A stretch of DNA of 64,000 nucleotides from assembly GCF_001750165.1 (NCBI RefSeq), contig NZ_CP015411.1:2570001-2634000 (forward strand), written 5' to 3'. A model generated the notes under the pieces. It saw only the letters and a list, made by a program, of their open reading frames with translations. It did not search any database and was not told the origin of the DNA. Below, piece after piece: positions 17,610 through 25,782 of the stretch. Position 1 is the first letter of the stretch. The number at the start of each line of letters is the position of its first letter. This stretch comes from Pseudoalteromonas luteoviolacea. GTDB lineage: Bacteria; Pseudomonadota; Gammaproteobacteria; Enterobacterales; Alteromonadaceae. A program made the position numbers and the translations under genes.

Positions 17610-17791
17610 AGTTACAAAACCAGTACGTTATTATTAGGTAAAAGTCATTAGAATATTTTCTTAGTTAAATGCTTAATAACTAGATTAACTCGTACGATAA
17701 ATGAGCGTTCGCTCGCACGTGTGTGGTCGAAAAGTATGTAGCTGAGGCCATACAAATGTGTATTTTTGGCTAGACGGAGGTTTTTTTAAGC

Positions 17792-17826
17792 AAAAAGGAG
17801 AGCTTAAGATTGCCTCAAGCTCTCTA
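17792..17826 (-). terminator. Rho-independent terminator of the hutHU operon
   Basis: On the minus strand GAGAGCTT and AAGCTCTC form a perfect 8-base stem (one further C), followed by TTTTT. It starts about 12 bases after the hutU stop. Confidence 0.8.
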
Positions 17827-17837
17827 TTAAATTATGG

Positions 17838-19838
17838 TTACAGAGATAAATTATCTAAAATATCATCATCCACGTTATTCGAAAGTGTGACTTTCAATTT
17901 TGGCGTTCTGGCCATTTCACGTTTAATTGCGAAATTAGCTTCTTCGTTACGCGCCCAGCTACGACGTGCGATACCATTGTTTACATCAAATAGCAGCATA
18001 GATTCTAGTCGACGCTCAGCATCGCTTGACCCATCTAACAACATACCAAAACCACCATTGATAACTTCACCCCAGCCAACACCGCCGCCGTTGTGAATTG
18101 ATACCCAAGTAGCGCCTCGGAAACCATCACCAATAACATTGTGGATCGCCATGTCAGCCGTGAAGCGGCTACCATCGTAAATGTTAGATGTTTCACGGAA
18201 TGGTGAATCAGTACCAGATACATCGTGGTGGTCACGGCCAAGCACAACAGGACCAATTTCACCACGCTCAATGGCATCGTTGAATGCTTTGGCAATCTTG
18301 ATACGGCCTTCAGCATCTGCGTAAAGAATACGTGCTTGTGAACCAACAACCAACTTGTTTTCTTTTGCGTCTTTGATCCAAGTAATGTTGTCTTGCATCT
18401 GCTGCTGAATTTCTTCTGGTGACTCAGCCATGATTTCTTCAAGCACTTTTGCAGCAATGGCGTCCGTCTTGTCTAAATCTTCAGGTTTGCCTGATGTACA
18501 CACCCAACGGAATGGACCAAAGCCATAGTCAAAACACATTGGACCTAAAATATCCTGAACATAAGACGGATATTTAAAATCGATACCATTTTCGGCCATC
18601 ACATCGCCACCAGCGCGTGAAGACTCAAGTAAGAATGCGTTACCGTAATCGAAGAAGTATGTACCTTTGGCTGTATGTTTGTTGACAGCGTCAGCGTGGC
18701 GCTTAAGCGTCGCTTGTACTTTTTCTTTGAATACTTCTGGCTCTTCACGAATTAAGCGGTTTGACTCTTCATAGCTGATCCCAACTGGGTAGTAACCACC
18801 TGACCACGGGTTATGGAGCGATGTTTGATCAGAGCCAAGGTGTACAAAAATATCTTCTGCTAGGAAAGACTCCCATACATCAACGATGTTACCGATGAAT
18901 GCAATAGACACCACCTCTTCATCAGCTTGCGCTTTTTTAACACGTGCAACCAAATCAGGCATATTGTCGACTAATTCATCAACCCAACCTTGCTCGTGAC
19001 GTTTAATCGCAGCTTTAGGGTTTACCTCTGCGCATACTGTAATGCAGTTAGCGATGTTACCTGCTTTAGGCTGTGCACCACTCATGCCTCCAAGACCTGC
19101 TGTTAAGAAGATCTTACCTTTTGGACTGTCGCCTTTTTCAAGTACTTTACGGAATGCGTTCATTACCGTGATGGTTGTTCCGTGTACAATGCCCTGAGGA
19201 CCAATATACATGAAAGAACCCGCCGTCATCTGGCCGTACTGTGTTACACCTAACGCATTAAACTTTTCCCAGTCATCTGGCTGAGAGTAGTTCGGGATCA
19301 TCATACCGTTCGTTACGACAACACGAGGCGCATCTTTTGATGACGGGAATAATCCCATCGGATGGCCTGAGTACATGTGAAGTGTTTGGTCTTCTTCCAT
19401 TTCACTCAGGTACTTCATTGCAAGTAGGTATTGTGCCCAGTTTTGGAATACTGCACCATTACCACCGTAAGTGATAAGCTCTTCTGGATGCTGCGCCACT
19501 GCCGGATCTAAGTTGTTGTCAATCATCAACATGATTGCCGCAGCTTGCTCGCATTTGGCTGGATAGTCTGAGATTGAACGCGCTTTAAGCTCATAATTAG
19601 GCTTAAAACGGTACATATAAATACGACCAAAATCTTTTAACTCTTGTACAAATTCAGTAGCAAGTTCTTTATGCCACGCTTTTGGGAAATAACGCAGCGC
19701 ATTTCTTACCGCTAGCTGTTTTTCTTCTGGGCTTAAAATGTCTTTACGCTTTGGCGCGCGGTTTGCCCCAGCTGGATATGGCTTTGCTTCAGGCAATTCG
19801 CTAGGGATACCCTGCTTTATTTGTTCTTGAAAATTCAT
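17838..19838 (-). CDS. hutU: Urocanate hydratase, long form
   Basis: Second step of histidine degradation: urocanate plus water to imidazolone propionate, with tightly bound NAD. The 666-residue protein is about 110 residues longer than the classical bacterial HutU (about 556) and close to the animal enzyme (about 676). Family motifs are plentiful: ITYGGNGAVFQNWAQY, LHMYSGHPMGLFPSS, VVTNGMMIPNYS, GGMSGAQPKAG, HLGSDQTSLHNPWSGGYYP, GFGPFRWVCTSG, RDHHDVSGTDSPFRETSN and HNGGGVGWGEVINGGFG. The extra N-terminus (RNALRYFPKAWHKELATEFV region) also looks animal-type. It lies 11 bases after hutH, with an AAGGAAA site, so the two form an operon. Confidence 0.96.
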   Translation of the reverse strand: MNFQEQIKQGIPSELPEAKPYPAGANRAPKRKDILSPEEKQLAVRNALRYFPKAWHKELATEFVQELKDFGRIYMYRFKPNYELKARSISDYPAKCEQAAAIMLMIDNNLDPAVAQHPEELITYGGNGAVFQNWAQYLLAMKYLSEMEEDQTLHMYSGHPMGLFPSSKDAPRVVVTNGMMIPNYSQPDDWEKFNALGVTQYGQMTAGSFMYIGPQGIVHGTTITVMNAFRKVLEKGDSPKGKIFLTAGLGGMSGAQPKAGNIANCITVCAEVNPKAAIKRHEQGWVDELVDNMPDLVARVKKAQADEEVVSIAFIGNIVDVWESFLAEDIFVHLGSDQTSLHNPWSGGYYPVGISYEESNRLIREEPEVFKEKVQATLKRHADAVNKHTAKGTYFFDYGNAFLLESSRAGGDVMAENGIDFKYPSYVQDILGPMCFDYGFGPFRWVCTSGKPEDLDKTDAIAAKVLEEIMAESPEEIQQQMQDNITWIKDAKENKLVVGSQARILYADAEGRIKIAKAFNDAIERGEIGPVVLGRDHHDVSGTDSPFRETSNIYDGSRFTADMAIHNVIGDGFRGATWVSIHNGGGVGWGEVINGGFGMLLDGSSDAERRLESMLLFDVNNGIARRSWARNEEANFAIKREMARTPKLKVTLSNNVDDDILDNLSL

Positions 19839-19849
19839 GTCGGATTTCC

Positions 19850-21349
19850 TTAGTTCACTGTAACCGTAAATGCTTGTGACTTAACAAACTCAACCATAGC
19901 ATCGATGTCTGGCTTAAGTAGTCTGTCTTCTTCAAGTTTCGCGACCTTTGTACGGATCAAAGCGTGATTCTGTTCAATAATATCTGAACATGTATTCGGA
20001 CGTCTAAAATCAACAGCCTGCGCTGCATACATCAGCTCAATTGCAAAAATCTTTTCAAGGTTACCCAAGATTTGGTTGAATTTACGACCTGAAATACTGC
20101 CCATTGATACATGGTCTTCTTGACCCATCGACGTCGGAACACTGTCAGCAGACGGTGGGAAACATAGAGATTTGTTTTCTGTTACCAAGGCCGCAGTCGT
20201 ATACTGAGGGATCATCATACCTGAGTTTAGACCACCTGATGTGGTGAGCAGTCGAGGTAGCCCGTGTAGGCCTTCAAGTAGCAAATAACAACGACGATCA
20301 GAGATATTACCAAGCTCAGCAGCTGCAATTGATGCGTAATCAAGTACCATTGCTAGAGGCTGACCATGGAAGCTACCACCAGATATGGCTTCTTCTTCAC
20401 TGATAACAATTGGGTTGTCTGTCACTGAGTTCATTTCTGTCTCAGCAAGCTCTTTTAAGTGGTTAAATGCGTTGCGTGATGCACCGTGCACTTGCGGAAT
20501 ACATCTGAGTGAATATGGGTCTTGAACGCGATCACACTCTTCGTGATCGGCCATATTCTGTGAATCTTTGAATAAACGGCGCATACGTTTTGCAACTGCA
20601 ATGTTACCTTCAAATGCACGGATAGCATGTAGTTCTTCACGAAATGGCTGCTCACTGCCCTGCATGCCTTCAATACTCATCGCACCGGCTACATCAGCAA
20701 GGTCTAATAAGTATCGCATTTTAGTCAAACCAGTAATGGCATGAGATAAGATGAACTGTGTACCATTGATAAGCGCAAGCCCTTCTTTTGAGTCAAGGTC
20801 CATAGCTTCTAAATTGTTATCTGCAAGTACTTTAGCTGCTGGCTGGATCTCATCACCTACCCAGAACTCACCTTCACCTAATAAGGGTAAGAATAAGTGA
20901 GAAAGCGGCGCAAGATCACCTGATGCACCTACAGAGCCTTGCTCTGGCACAACAGGGATAATGTCTAGTTTAATAAACTTAAGCATACGCTCAACCACTT
21001 CTAGACGAATGCCTGAAAAGCCTTGGCTAAGTGCGTGTACTTTAGTGATAAGCATTAGCTTAGAGATAGGTTTCGCAATTGGATTACCCACACCCACGGC
21101 ATGTGTTATTAATAGGTTCTTTTGCAGAAGTTTGGTTTCTTCAGGGGAAACTTGCGTGTCGCAAAGTGGACCAAAACCAGTATTGATACCATATACTGCT
21201 TTGTCAGAGGCAGCCATCTTGTCTACTCGCTGACGGCTTTTGTTAATTTTATCTAATGCTTCCTGACAAAGCTCTGCTTTAATACTGCCATCGGCTATGC
21301 CGTTTACAATATCAAGGTTCAGACGATCTACACCATATCTAAACGTCAT
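19850..21349 (-). CDS. hutH: Histidine ammonia-lyase
   Basis: First step of histidine degradation, removing ammonia to give urocanate. 499 residues. The self-processing MIO cofactor triad is A142-S143-G144 in GSVGASGDLAPLSH. Other signatures are YGINTGFGPL with the catalytic tyrosine, ALINGTQF, RVQDPYSLRCIPQVHG and SVPTSMGQEDHVSMG. An AGGAG site precedes the ATG. It is the first gene of hutH-hutU. The later steps (hutI, hutG) are not in the window. A LysR regulator is divergent, 219 bases away. Confidence 0.97.
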   Translation of the reverse strand: MTFRYGVDRLNLDIVNGIADGSIKAELCQEALDKINKSRQRVDKMAASDKAVYGINTGFGPLCDTQVSPEETKLLQKNLLITHAVGVGNPIAKPISKLMLITKVHALSQGFSGIRLEVVERMLKFIKLDIIPVVPEQGSVGASGDLAPLSHLFLPLLGEGEFWVGDEIQPAAKVLADNNLEAMDLDSKEGLALINGTQFILSHAITGLTKMRYLLDLADVAGAMSIEGMQGSEQPFREELHAIRAFEGNIAVAKRMRRLFKDSQNMADHEECDRVQDPYSLRCIPQVHGASRNAFNHLKELAETEMNSVTDNPIVISEEEAISGGSFHGQPLAMVLDYASIAAAELGNISDRRCYLLLEGLHGLPRLLTTSGGLNSGMMIPQYTTAALVTENKSLCFPPSADSVPTSMGQEDHVSMGSISGRKFNQILGNLEKIFAIELMYAAQAVDFRRPNTCSDIIEQNHALIRTKVAKLEEDRLLKPDIDAMVEFVKSQAFTVTVN

Positions 21350-21568
21350 CTTATTCTCCTAAATATATGCTTTTCCTAAGCAACTATGTGCTTGATGACG
21401 CAATATTAACGCTGTAATGATGTTTTATAAATTATAGATAATCGTAATTCATTCCGGTTTTATCAAACTTAATGGTGTTACCTTACCAAACTTTCTACTA
21501 AAATATGTCCAGTGTTAAATTCCAACCATTTTTTAGCCAGTTAGCGTGCTGCTTTTAGGAGAAAAACT
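21350..21568. promoter_or_regulatory. Divergent promoter region hutH / lysR-type gene
   Basis: This 219-bp space presumably carries the LysR binding site. A candidate is ATTATAGATAATCGTAAT near 21431-21448, an ATTA/TAAT dyad of the LysR T-N11-A type. The match is short and other AT-rich stretches could serve as well. Confidence 0.4.
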
Positions 21569-22480
21569 GTGCAAGTTCATGACGTTGACCTACGCCTTTT
21601 GCGGATCTTTGTGGCCATAGTCGAATCTGGTGGCCTATCCGCCGCAGAGTCTCGCTTAAACATTGGTCGCTCCACCATTAGTTCACACCTGTCGGACTTA
21701 GAAGTCAGGTTAGGGATTAAACTGTGTAAGCGCGGACGAGGCGGTTTTGAGCTCACAGAACCCGGTCGCATTACATACCAAGCATCTTTAGAACTTTTGC
21801 AACAATGTGAGGCATTTGCAACGACTGTAGCTAGCTCTAAGAATGAATTATCTGGGCGTGTAACCATTGCGGTAATTGATACTATGGCCAGTGATCCCCG
21901 CTGTGGAATAGCAAATGCCATTGCGTCACTCAAAACACAAAGCGACAATATTCAGTTTGATATCAATGTATGTGAAGCAAAAGAGGTTGAAACCTCTGTG
22001 ATCAATGGGCGGTCGCTCGTGGGCTTAGGTGTTAGTCGACATCATTTACGTGGCCTAGAGTATATTCCCCTTTATGATGAAAAAAACTATTTATACTGCG
22101 CCAAAGATCACCCATTATTTGACTGTAAGCCTTCGCAGGTCAATAAACTACTTAACAGTGCTGAAGTTGTCTCAAGTAACTATATGCGAGATAAAGAGGT
22201 CCGAAATGATGGGCTAAAATACATGAATACCGCCATGGCTTATCATGATGAAGGGATTGCACACTTAATTTTATCAGGCGCATTTATTGGTTACTTACCC
22301 GAACACTACGCAAGTTATTGGGTTGATAAAGGCATATTAAAGGCAATATCACCACAAAAATACGCGTATACCATTCCGGTTTCATTGATCACCGCAAAAA
22401 ATAACTCAGCCTCCCCTCTTGCGAATGCAATTATTGAGGAATTAAAGCGAAGTCACAATATTAGCCATCGAAATGACTAA
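21569..22480 (+). CDS. LysR-family transcriptional regulator, probable regulator of hutHU
   Basis: 303-residue DNA-binding regulator. The N-terminal winged helix-turn-helix spans about residues 5-65 (LRIFVAIVESGGLSAAESRL, STISSHLSDLEVRLG), followed by an effector-binding domain with VTIAVIDTMASDP and GVSRHHLRGLEYIPLYD. Start is GTG at 21569, seven bases after AGGAG. The divergent layout with hutH suggests it controls histidine catabolism, in place of the HutC repressor usual in other gammaproteobacteria. Regulation of another nearby gene is possible. The role is inferred from context. Confidence 0.88.
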   Translation: MQVHDVDLRLLRIFVAIVESGGLSAAESRLNIGRSTISSHLSDLEVRLGIKLCKRGRGGFELTEPGRITYQASLELLQQCEAFATTVASSKNELSGRVTIAVIDTMASDPRCGIANAIASLKTQSDNIQFDINVCEAKEVETSVINGRSLVGLGVSRHHLRGLEYIPLYDEKNYLYCAKDHPLFDCKPSQVNKLLNSAEVVSSNYMRDKEVRNDGLKYMNTAMAYHDEGIAHLILSGAFIGYLPEHYASYWVDKGILKAISPQKYAYTIPVSLITAKNNSASPLANAIIEELKRSHNISHRND

Positions 22481-22503
22481 ACACATCATTACAAACATGA
22501 AAA

Positions 22504-22526
22504 AAGGCGACATTACCTGTCGCCTT
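22504..22526 (-). terminator. Terminator between LysR gene and S8 protease gene
   Basis: AAGGCGACA and TGTCGCCTT form a perfect 9-base stem with a 5-base loop. On the minus strand it is followed by a run of T, so it ends the protease transcript; it may also act on the convergent LysR transcript. Confidence 0.8.
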
Positions 22527-22555
22527 GCACCTTTAATCTCAAGGTTTTTAAGGAA

Positions 22556-24556
22556 TTAGTTACACGCACCTAAGTCAGTCCAAACTTTCCAGTCATTACC
22601 AACATTTGAGTTTTGAGCTGGATTTGCGTCTCTGTTCCACCAGTTACTGCGATACTTGCTGCCTTTATAAGACACTTCAGCACCAGCAACGTAAGTCTTC
22701 GTTGCACTCCACTCAGTTAAACCAATACATCCTGTGTTGTTTGCACCATCGGTCACAGTTACAGACTTAGTTACGCTGTGCGTTGCACCAGCATCATCAG
22801 TTACCGTAACAGAAACTTGATAAGCACCCGCATTTGCAAACGCATGAGAAACAGTTGCACCAGTTGTGCTGGAGCCACCGATATTCCAGTCATAGCTTAC
22901 GATTTGACCATCGGCATCACGGCTTGAATTTGCATTGAAATCACATGCTAATGCACTACAGCTAAATGTAAAATCTGCGACAGGTGCTTGGTTATCAACA
23001 GCACCACCACAACCATTTGCAGTAAGGTAGTCTGAGGCAGCTTTCGCTTGAACTAAACCGTAACCATATTCGTCATCGCGGCCCACTGTGCCTAAATCAA
23101 TTGCTGTCGCATTAAGTGCATTACGAATATCGACGTTTGTACAACTTGGATGCTGACTCCAAACCAATGCGGCAACACCAGCAACGTGTGGGCTCGCCAT
23201 TGAAGTACCAGACTTAAGACCATAATCAAGCACTGCATTGAGTTCTACTTCTACTGTACTACCAACCGAAGTTTTTAATGCTGTACCAGCTTCTTGAGAC
23301 AATGACAGTACTGGAATCGTTAAGCCATGATTTGCATCACCTAAAGTGCCGCCGAACTCACCAGAAGCATTGTTATAAATAATTGCAGCTACACCACCGC
23401 CCGCTTCACAATTTTCTGCTTTTACTTTGAATGATGCACCACCGCGCTCGATTAAACAGATACTTTGCGTCGCTGCACATGCTGATAGGCCTTGACCGCA
23501 ATCAACTAACTCGGCGCTCACTGTACCTTCAACTGAATGCGTCATACCACCTGCTTTAACGAAATTAGTACCAGCTGTGATACCTGCAAGAATTCCAGAG
23601 CTTCTTGGTACGGTTGAAAGTACATCAGTACCTGGTGCGGCGATTTCAACTTGAACATTATATTGTGAAGATGGGTTCTTCACTCGGTTTTCATCAATGT
23701 TTGCTACCGACATAACTGTGTCGTAGCTTGCTGGGTAGCTCATCGTTGCGTTACCATCATTACCCGCTGCAGCAATGATAAGTACACCTTTGTCATAAGC
23801 TGCTTGCAAACGATCTTGGAAGTACTGACTTGGACTACCGCCACCTAAACTCATGTTGATGATTTTAGCGCCGTTTTCAACACAGTTATCAACTCCACGA
23901 GCAATACGCGATGTTAAACCTTGCTTGCCGTCGTTATCAAAAACACGGACATTGTGAATACCAACTTTATCATTCGGTAACACACCGACTACACCAAAGC
24001 CATTATCAATCGCAACGATTGTGCCCGCAACGTGTGTACCGTGACCGGAGCCATCCTGATACCAATTTAAACCGCCAGGGAGGTCAGTGAAACCTGTCGC
24101 ATTTTGTGGTAAATCTGGGTGACCTAAGTCATAACCAGAGTCGATAACACACACTTTAAATAAATCAGCATTAGTATCTTGTAAAAGGTTTGCTTGAACC
24201 TCTGCAAGGCCATAAGGCGATGCTTCACCCACAAAATCTTGTGTAAAAGGAACATATTCGATATCTTCTTCAATGTACGCATACTGGCCAGATGCTTTAA
24301 GTTTTGCAACTTGATCAGGTGTTAGCTCCATTGTTACAACTGTACCATCGGTGTCTGCAGATAATACCTCTGCTGCAGGTTCAGCGTGAAAACTCTCTGC
24401 AATATTTGCTCTAGCAAAACGACTCGCCTCAGGAGCAAAGATACTCAGATCACTTTGCTTTAAGATGTACTGTTTTGTTTCTTGTGCTTGAGCAACCGTT
24501 GCAGAAAGCGCTGCAACTGCAAACGCTACCGATGTCAACTTAAATGTCTTTTTCAT
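22556..24556 (-). CDS. Secreted S8 (subtilisin-like) protease with PA insert, PKD and chitin-binding-like C-terminus
   Basis: 666-residue extracellular serine protease. Signal peptide at 1-24 (cut near AQA-QE), inhibitor-I9-like propeptide to about 105. Catalytic triad D139 (VIDSGYDLGH), H172 (DGSGHGTHVAGT) and S452 (KSGTSMASPHVAG), with the oxyanion asparagine in AAAGNDG. A protease-associated (PA) domain with paired cysteines is inserted at about 335-440. After the catalytic domain come a PKD domain (about 525-602, ending VSVTVTDDAGATH) and a carbohydrate-binding CBM5/12-like module (WSATKTYVAGAEVSYKGSKY). PKD modules in marine S8 proteases assist binding to insoluble protein such as collagen. 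AGGAAA precedes the ATG. Confidence 0.94.
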   Translation of the reverse strand: MKKTFKLTSVAFAVAALSATVAQAQETKQYILKQSDLSIFAPEASRFARANIAESFHAEPAAEVLSADTDGTVVTMELTPDQVAKLKASGQYAYIEEDIEYVPFTQDFVGEASPYGLAEVQANLLQDTNADLFKVCVIDSGYDLGHPDLPQNATGFTDLPGGLNWYQDGSGHGTHVAGTIVAIDNGFGVVGVLPNDKVGIHNVRVFDNDGKQGLTSRIARGVDNCVENGAKIINMSLGGGSPSQYFQDRLQAAYDKGVLIIAAAGNDGNATMSYPASYDTVMSVANIDENRVKNPSSQYNVQVEIAAPGTDVLSTVPRSSGILAGITAGTNFVKAGGMTHSVEGTVSAELVDCGQGLSACAATQSICLIERGGASFKVKAENCEAGGGVAAIIYNNASGEFGGTLGDANHGLTIPVLSLSQEAGTALKTSVGSTVEVELNAVLDYGLKSGTSMASPHVAGVAALVWSQHPSCTNVDIRNALNATAIDLGTVGRDDEYGYGLVQAKAASDYLTANGCGGAVDNQAPVADFTFSCSALACDFNANSSRDADGQIVSYDWNIGGSSTTGATVSHAFANAGAYQVSVTVTDDAGATHSVTKSVTVTDGANNTGCIGLTEWSATKTYVAGAEVSYKGSKYRSNWWNRDANPAQNSNVGNDWKVWTDLGACN

Positions 24557-25047
24557 GTTGTTTCCTAATTATTATTTTTATCCGCATCCAATGCGGTGGA
24601 TTCCTATTGCGTTAGCAAGCTGTACCTTGTTTGAAAACACCCTACACAATCAAAACTCAGATAACAACCTTTTATTTACAAAATTTCATATTTTTTTCAT
24701 TAAAAGTAAAAAAGCAATAAATATAAATACGCAATTGTTTACTTTTCAAACAAACCTAAGCGATTAAACTGATAAAAAGCTACGCTTATTAAATACAAAC
24801 AGGAAAGATTCAAAAAAATAACAATGTTAGGAATTTTTTTACACTACCGCTGCCATAAACTAACCAACAAAGAGCACACTCCGCAGAACCTAAACTTCTA
24901 TTTATAAAATTCACTATTAAGTGAGTAACTTATTTCAACAATAAATTAATCAAGATCAACTGAATATAAGTATTTTATAGATTTGTGATTTACTCGCGAA
25001 TCACTTTCTAAGATAATGAGAATAGTTTCCATTAAGGAGTAACATCG
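24557..25047. promoter_or_regulatory. Divergent upstream region of S8 protease and azurin
   Basis: 491 bp. A small CCGCAT/ATGCGG hairpin (24582-24596) lies in the protease leader. The rest is AT-rich. Just before azurin, AATGAGAATAGTTTCCATT (25015-25033) resembles a Fur box with a perfect left arm and a degenerate right arm. No gene was seen; the plus-strand frame at 24555-24767 has no ribosome binding site and overlaps the protease leader. Confidence 0.45.
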
Positions 25048-25497
25048 ATGAAAATTATAAATAAAATTGCTGCAGCTGCGCTTTGTATTTCAGCTTTTCA
25101 AGCTTCGGCCAATGACTGCGAGTTAACAATTGAATCAAACGACATGATGCAATTCTCGGCTAAATCATTATCAGTACCAGAAAAGTGTGCAGAAGTTAAA
25201 CTAACACTCGTGCATACAGGTAAATTGCCAGCAACCGTTATGGGTCACAATTGGGTATTAACTGAAAAGAAAAATGTTAAAGCTGTCGCTTCTGATGGTA
25301 TGAGGGCTGGCGTGAAAAATAGCTATGTAAAACCTGATGACGCCAGAGTTTTCGCATTCACATCAGTGATTGGTGGTGGTGAATCAACATCAATTACTTT
25401 TTCAACTAAAGGGATGAGCAAAAATAAAGACTACAACTATTTTTGTTCTTTCCCAGGTCACTTCGCAATTATGAAAGGCACATTTAAAATCGTATAA
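25048..25497 (+). CDS. Azurin, periplasmic type 1 copper protein
   Basis: 149-residue blue copper electron carrier of the periplasm. Signal peptide about 1-21. Copper ligands in mature-fold positions are H67 (MGHNW), C133 (YFCSFPGH), H138 and M142 (IMKG), with the G66 carbonyl; C24 and C47 form the conserved disulfide. An AAGGAG site lies nine bases before the ATG. It is a single gene with its own hairpin. The electron partner (cytochrome peroxidase, nitrite reductase or oxidase) is not in the window. A degenerate Fur-like site just upstream hints at metal-responsive control. Confidence 0.95.
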   Translation: MKIINKIAAAALCISAFQASANDCELTIESNDMMQFSAKSLSVPEKCAEVKLTLVHTGKLPATVMGHNWVLTEKKNVKAVASDGMRAGVKNSYVKPDDARVFAFTSVIGGGESTSITFSTKGMSKNKDYNYFCSFPGHFAIMKGTFKIV

Positions 25498-25505
25498 TTA
25501 CTGAG

Positions 25506-25530
25506 CCAGTACGAATAAATTTCGTACTGG
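25506..25530. terminator. Hairpin after azurin
   Basis: CCAGTACGAA and TTCGTACTGG form a perfect 10-base stem with a 5-base loop, eight bases after the azurin stop codon. No long T run follows. Confidence 0.7.
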
Positions 25531-25782
25531 CCAAAATCATTTACCTGTTTATTACTGCCACAGCTTCGCATTTAAACAATAACTCTGTAGACAAATTAAT
25601 CACGTCTAGTACGAAATGCATCATCGCTCTATATACTCAAAGACAAACTTCTAAATATTAACATATTCAAGTTGTGATTTTCATAAAGTCAGTTCAAAAA
25701 CACTAAAAAAACAACCAGGTGTTATTAATTTGATAAAATCAAGTTTTAAATATGTGACTAAAAATAAATTAAGGATATTTTA

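Larger units (their letters stand above)
17392..17837. promoter_or_regulatory. Upstream region of the double-glycine peptide gene and end of hutU
   Basis: 446 bp, very AT-rich. It contains the dyad at 17586-17609 and the hutU terminator at 17792-17826. An open frame of 61 codons (17391-17576, minus strand) fills the peptide gene's leader region and its stop overlaps the peptide ATG by one base, but it has no ribosome binding site and a low-complexity Lys/Ile/Leu/Asn composition, so I treat it as untranslated leader. Confidence 0.45.

Noticed and set aside
24555..24767. 70-codon plus-strand frame upstream of azurin
   Set aside because: Overlaps the protease leader, no ribosome binding site, AT-driven composition.
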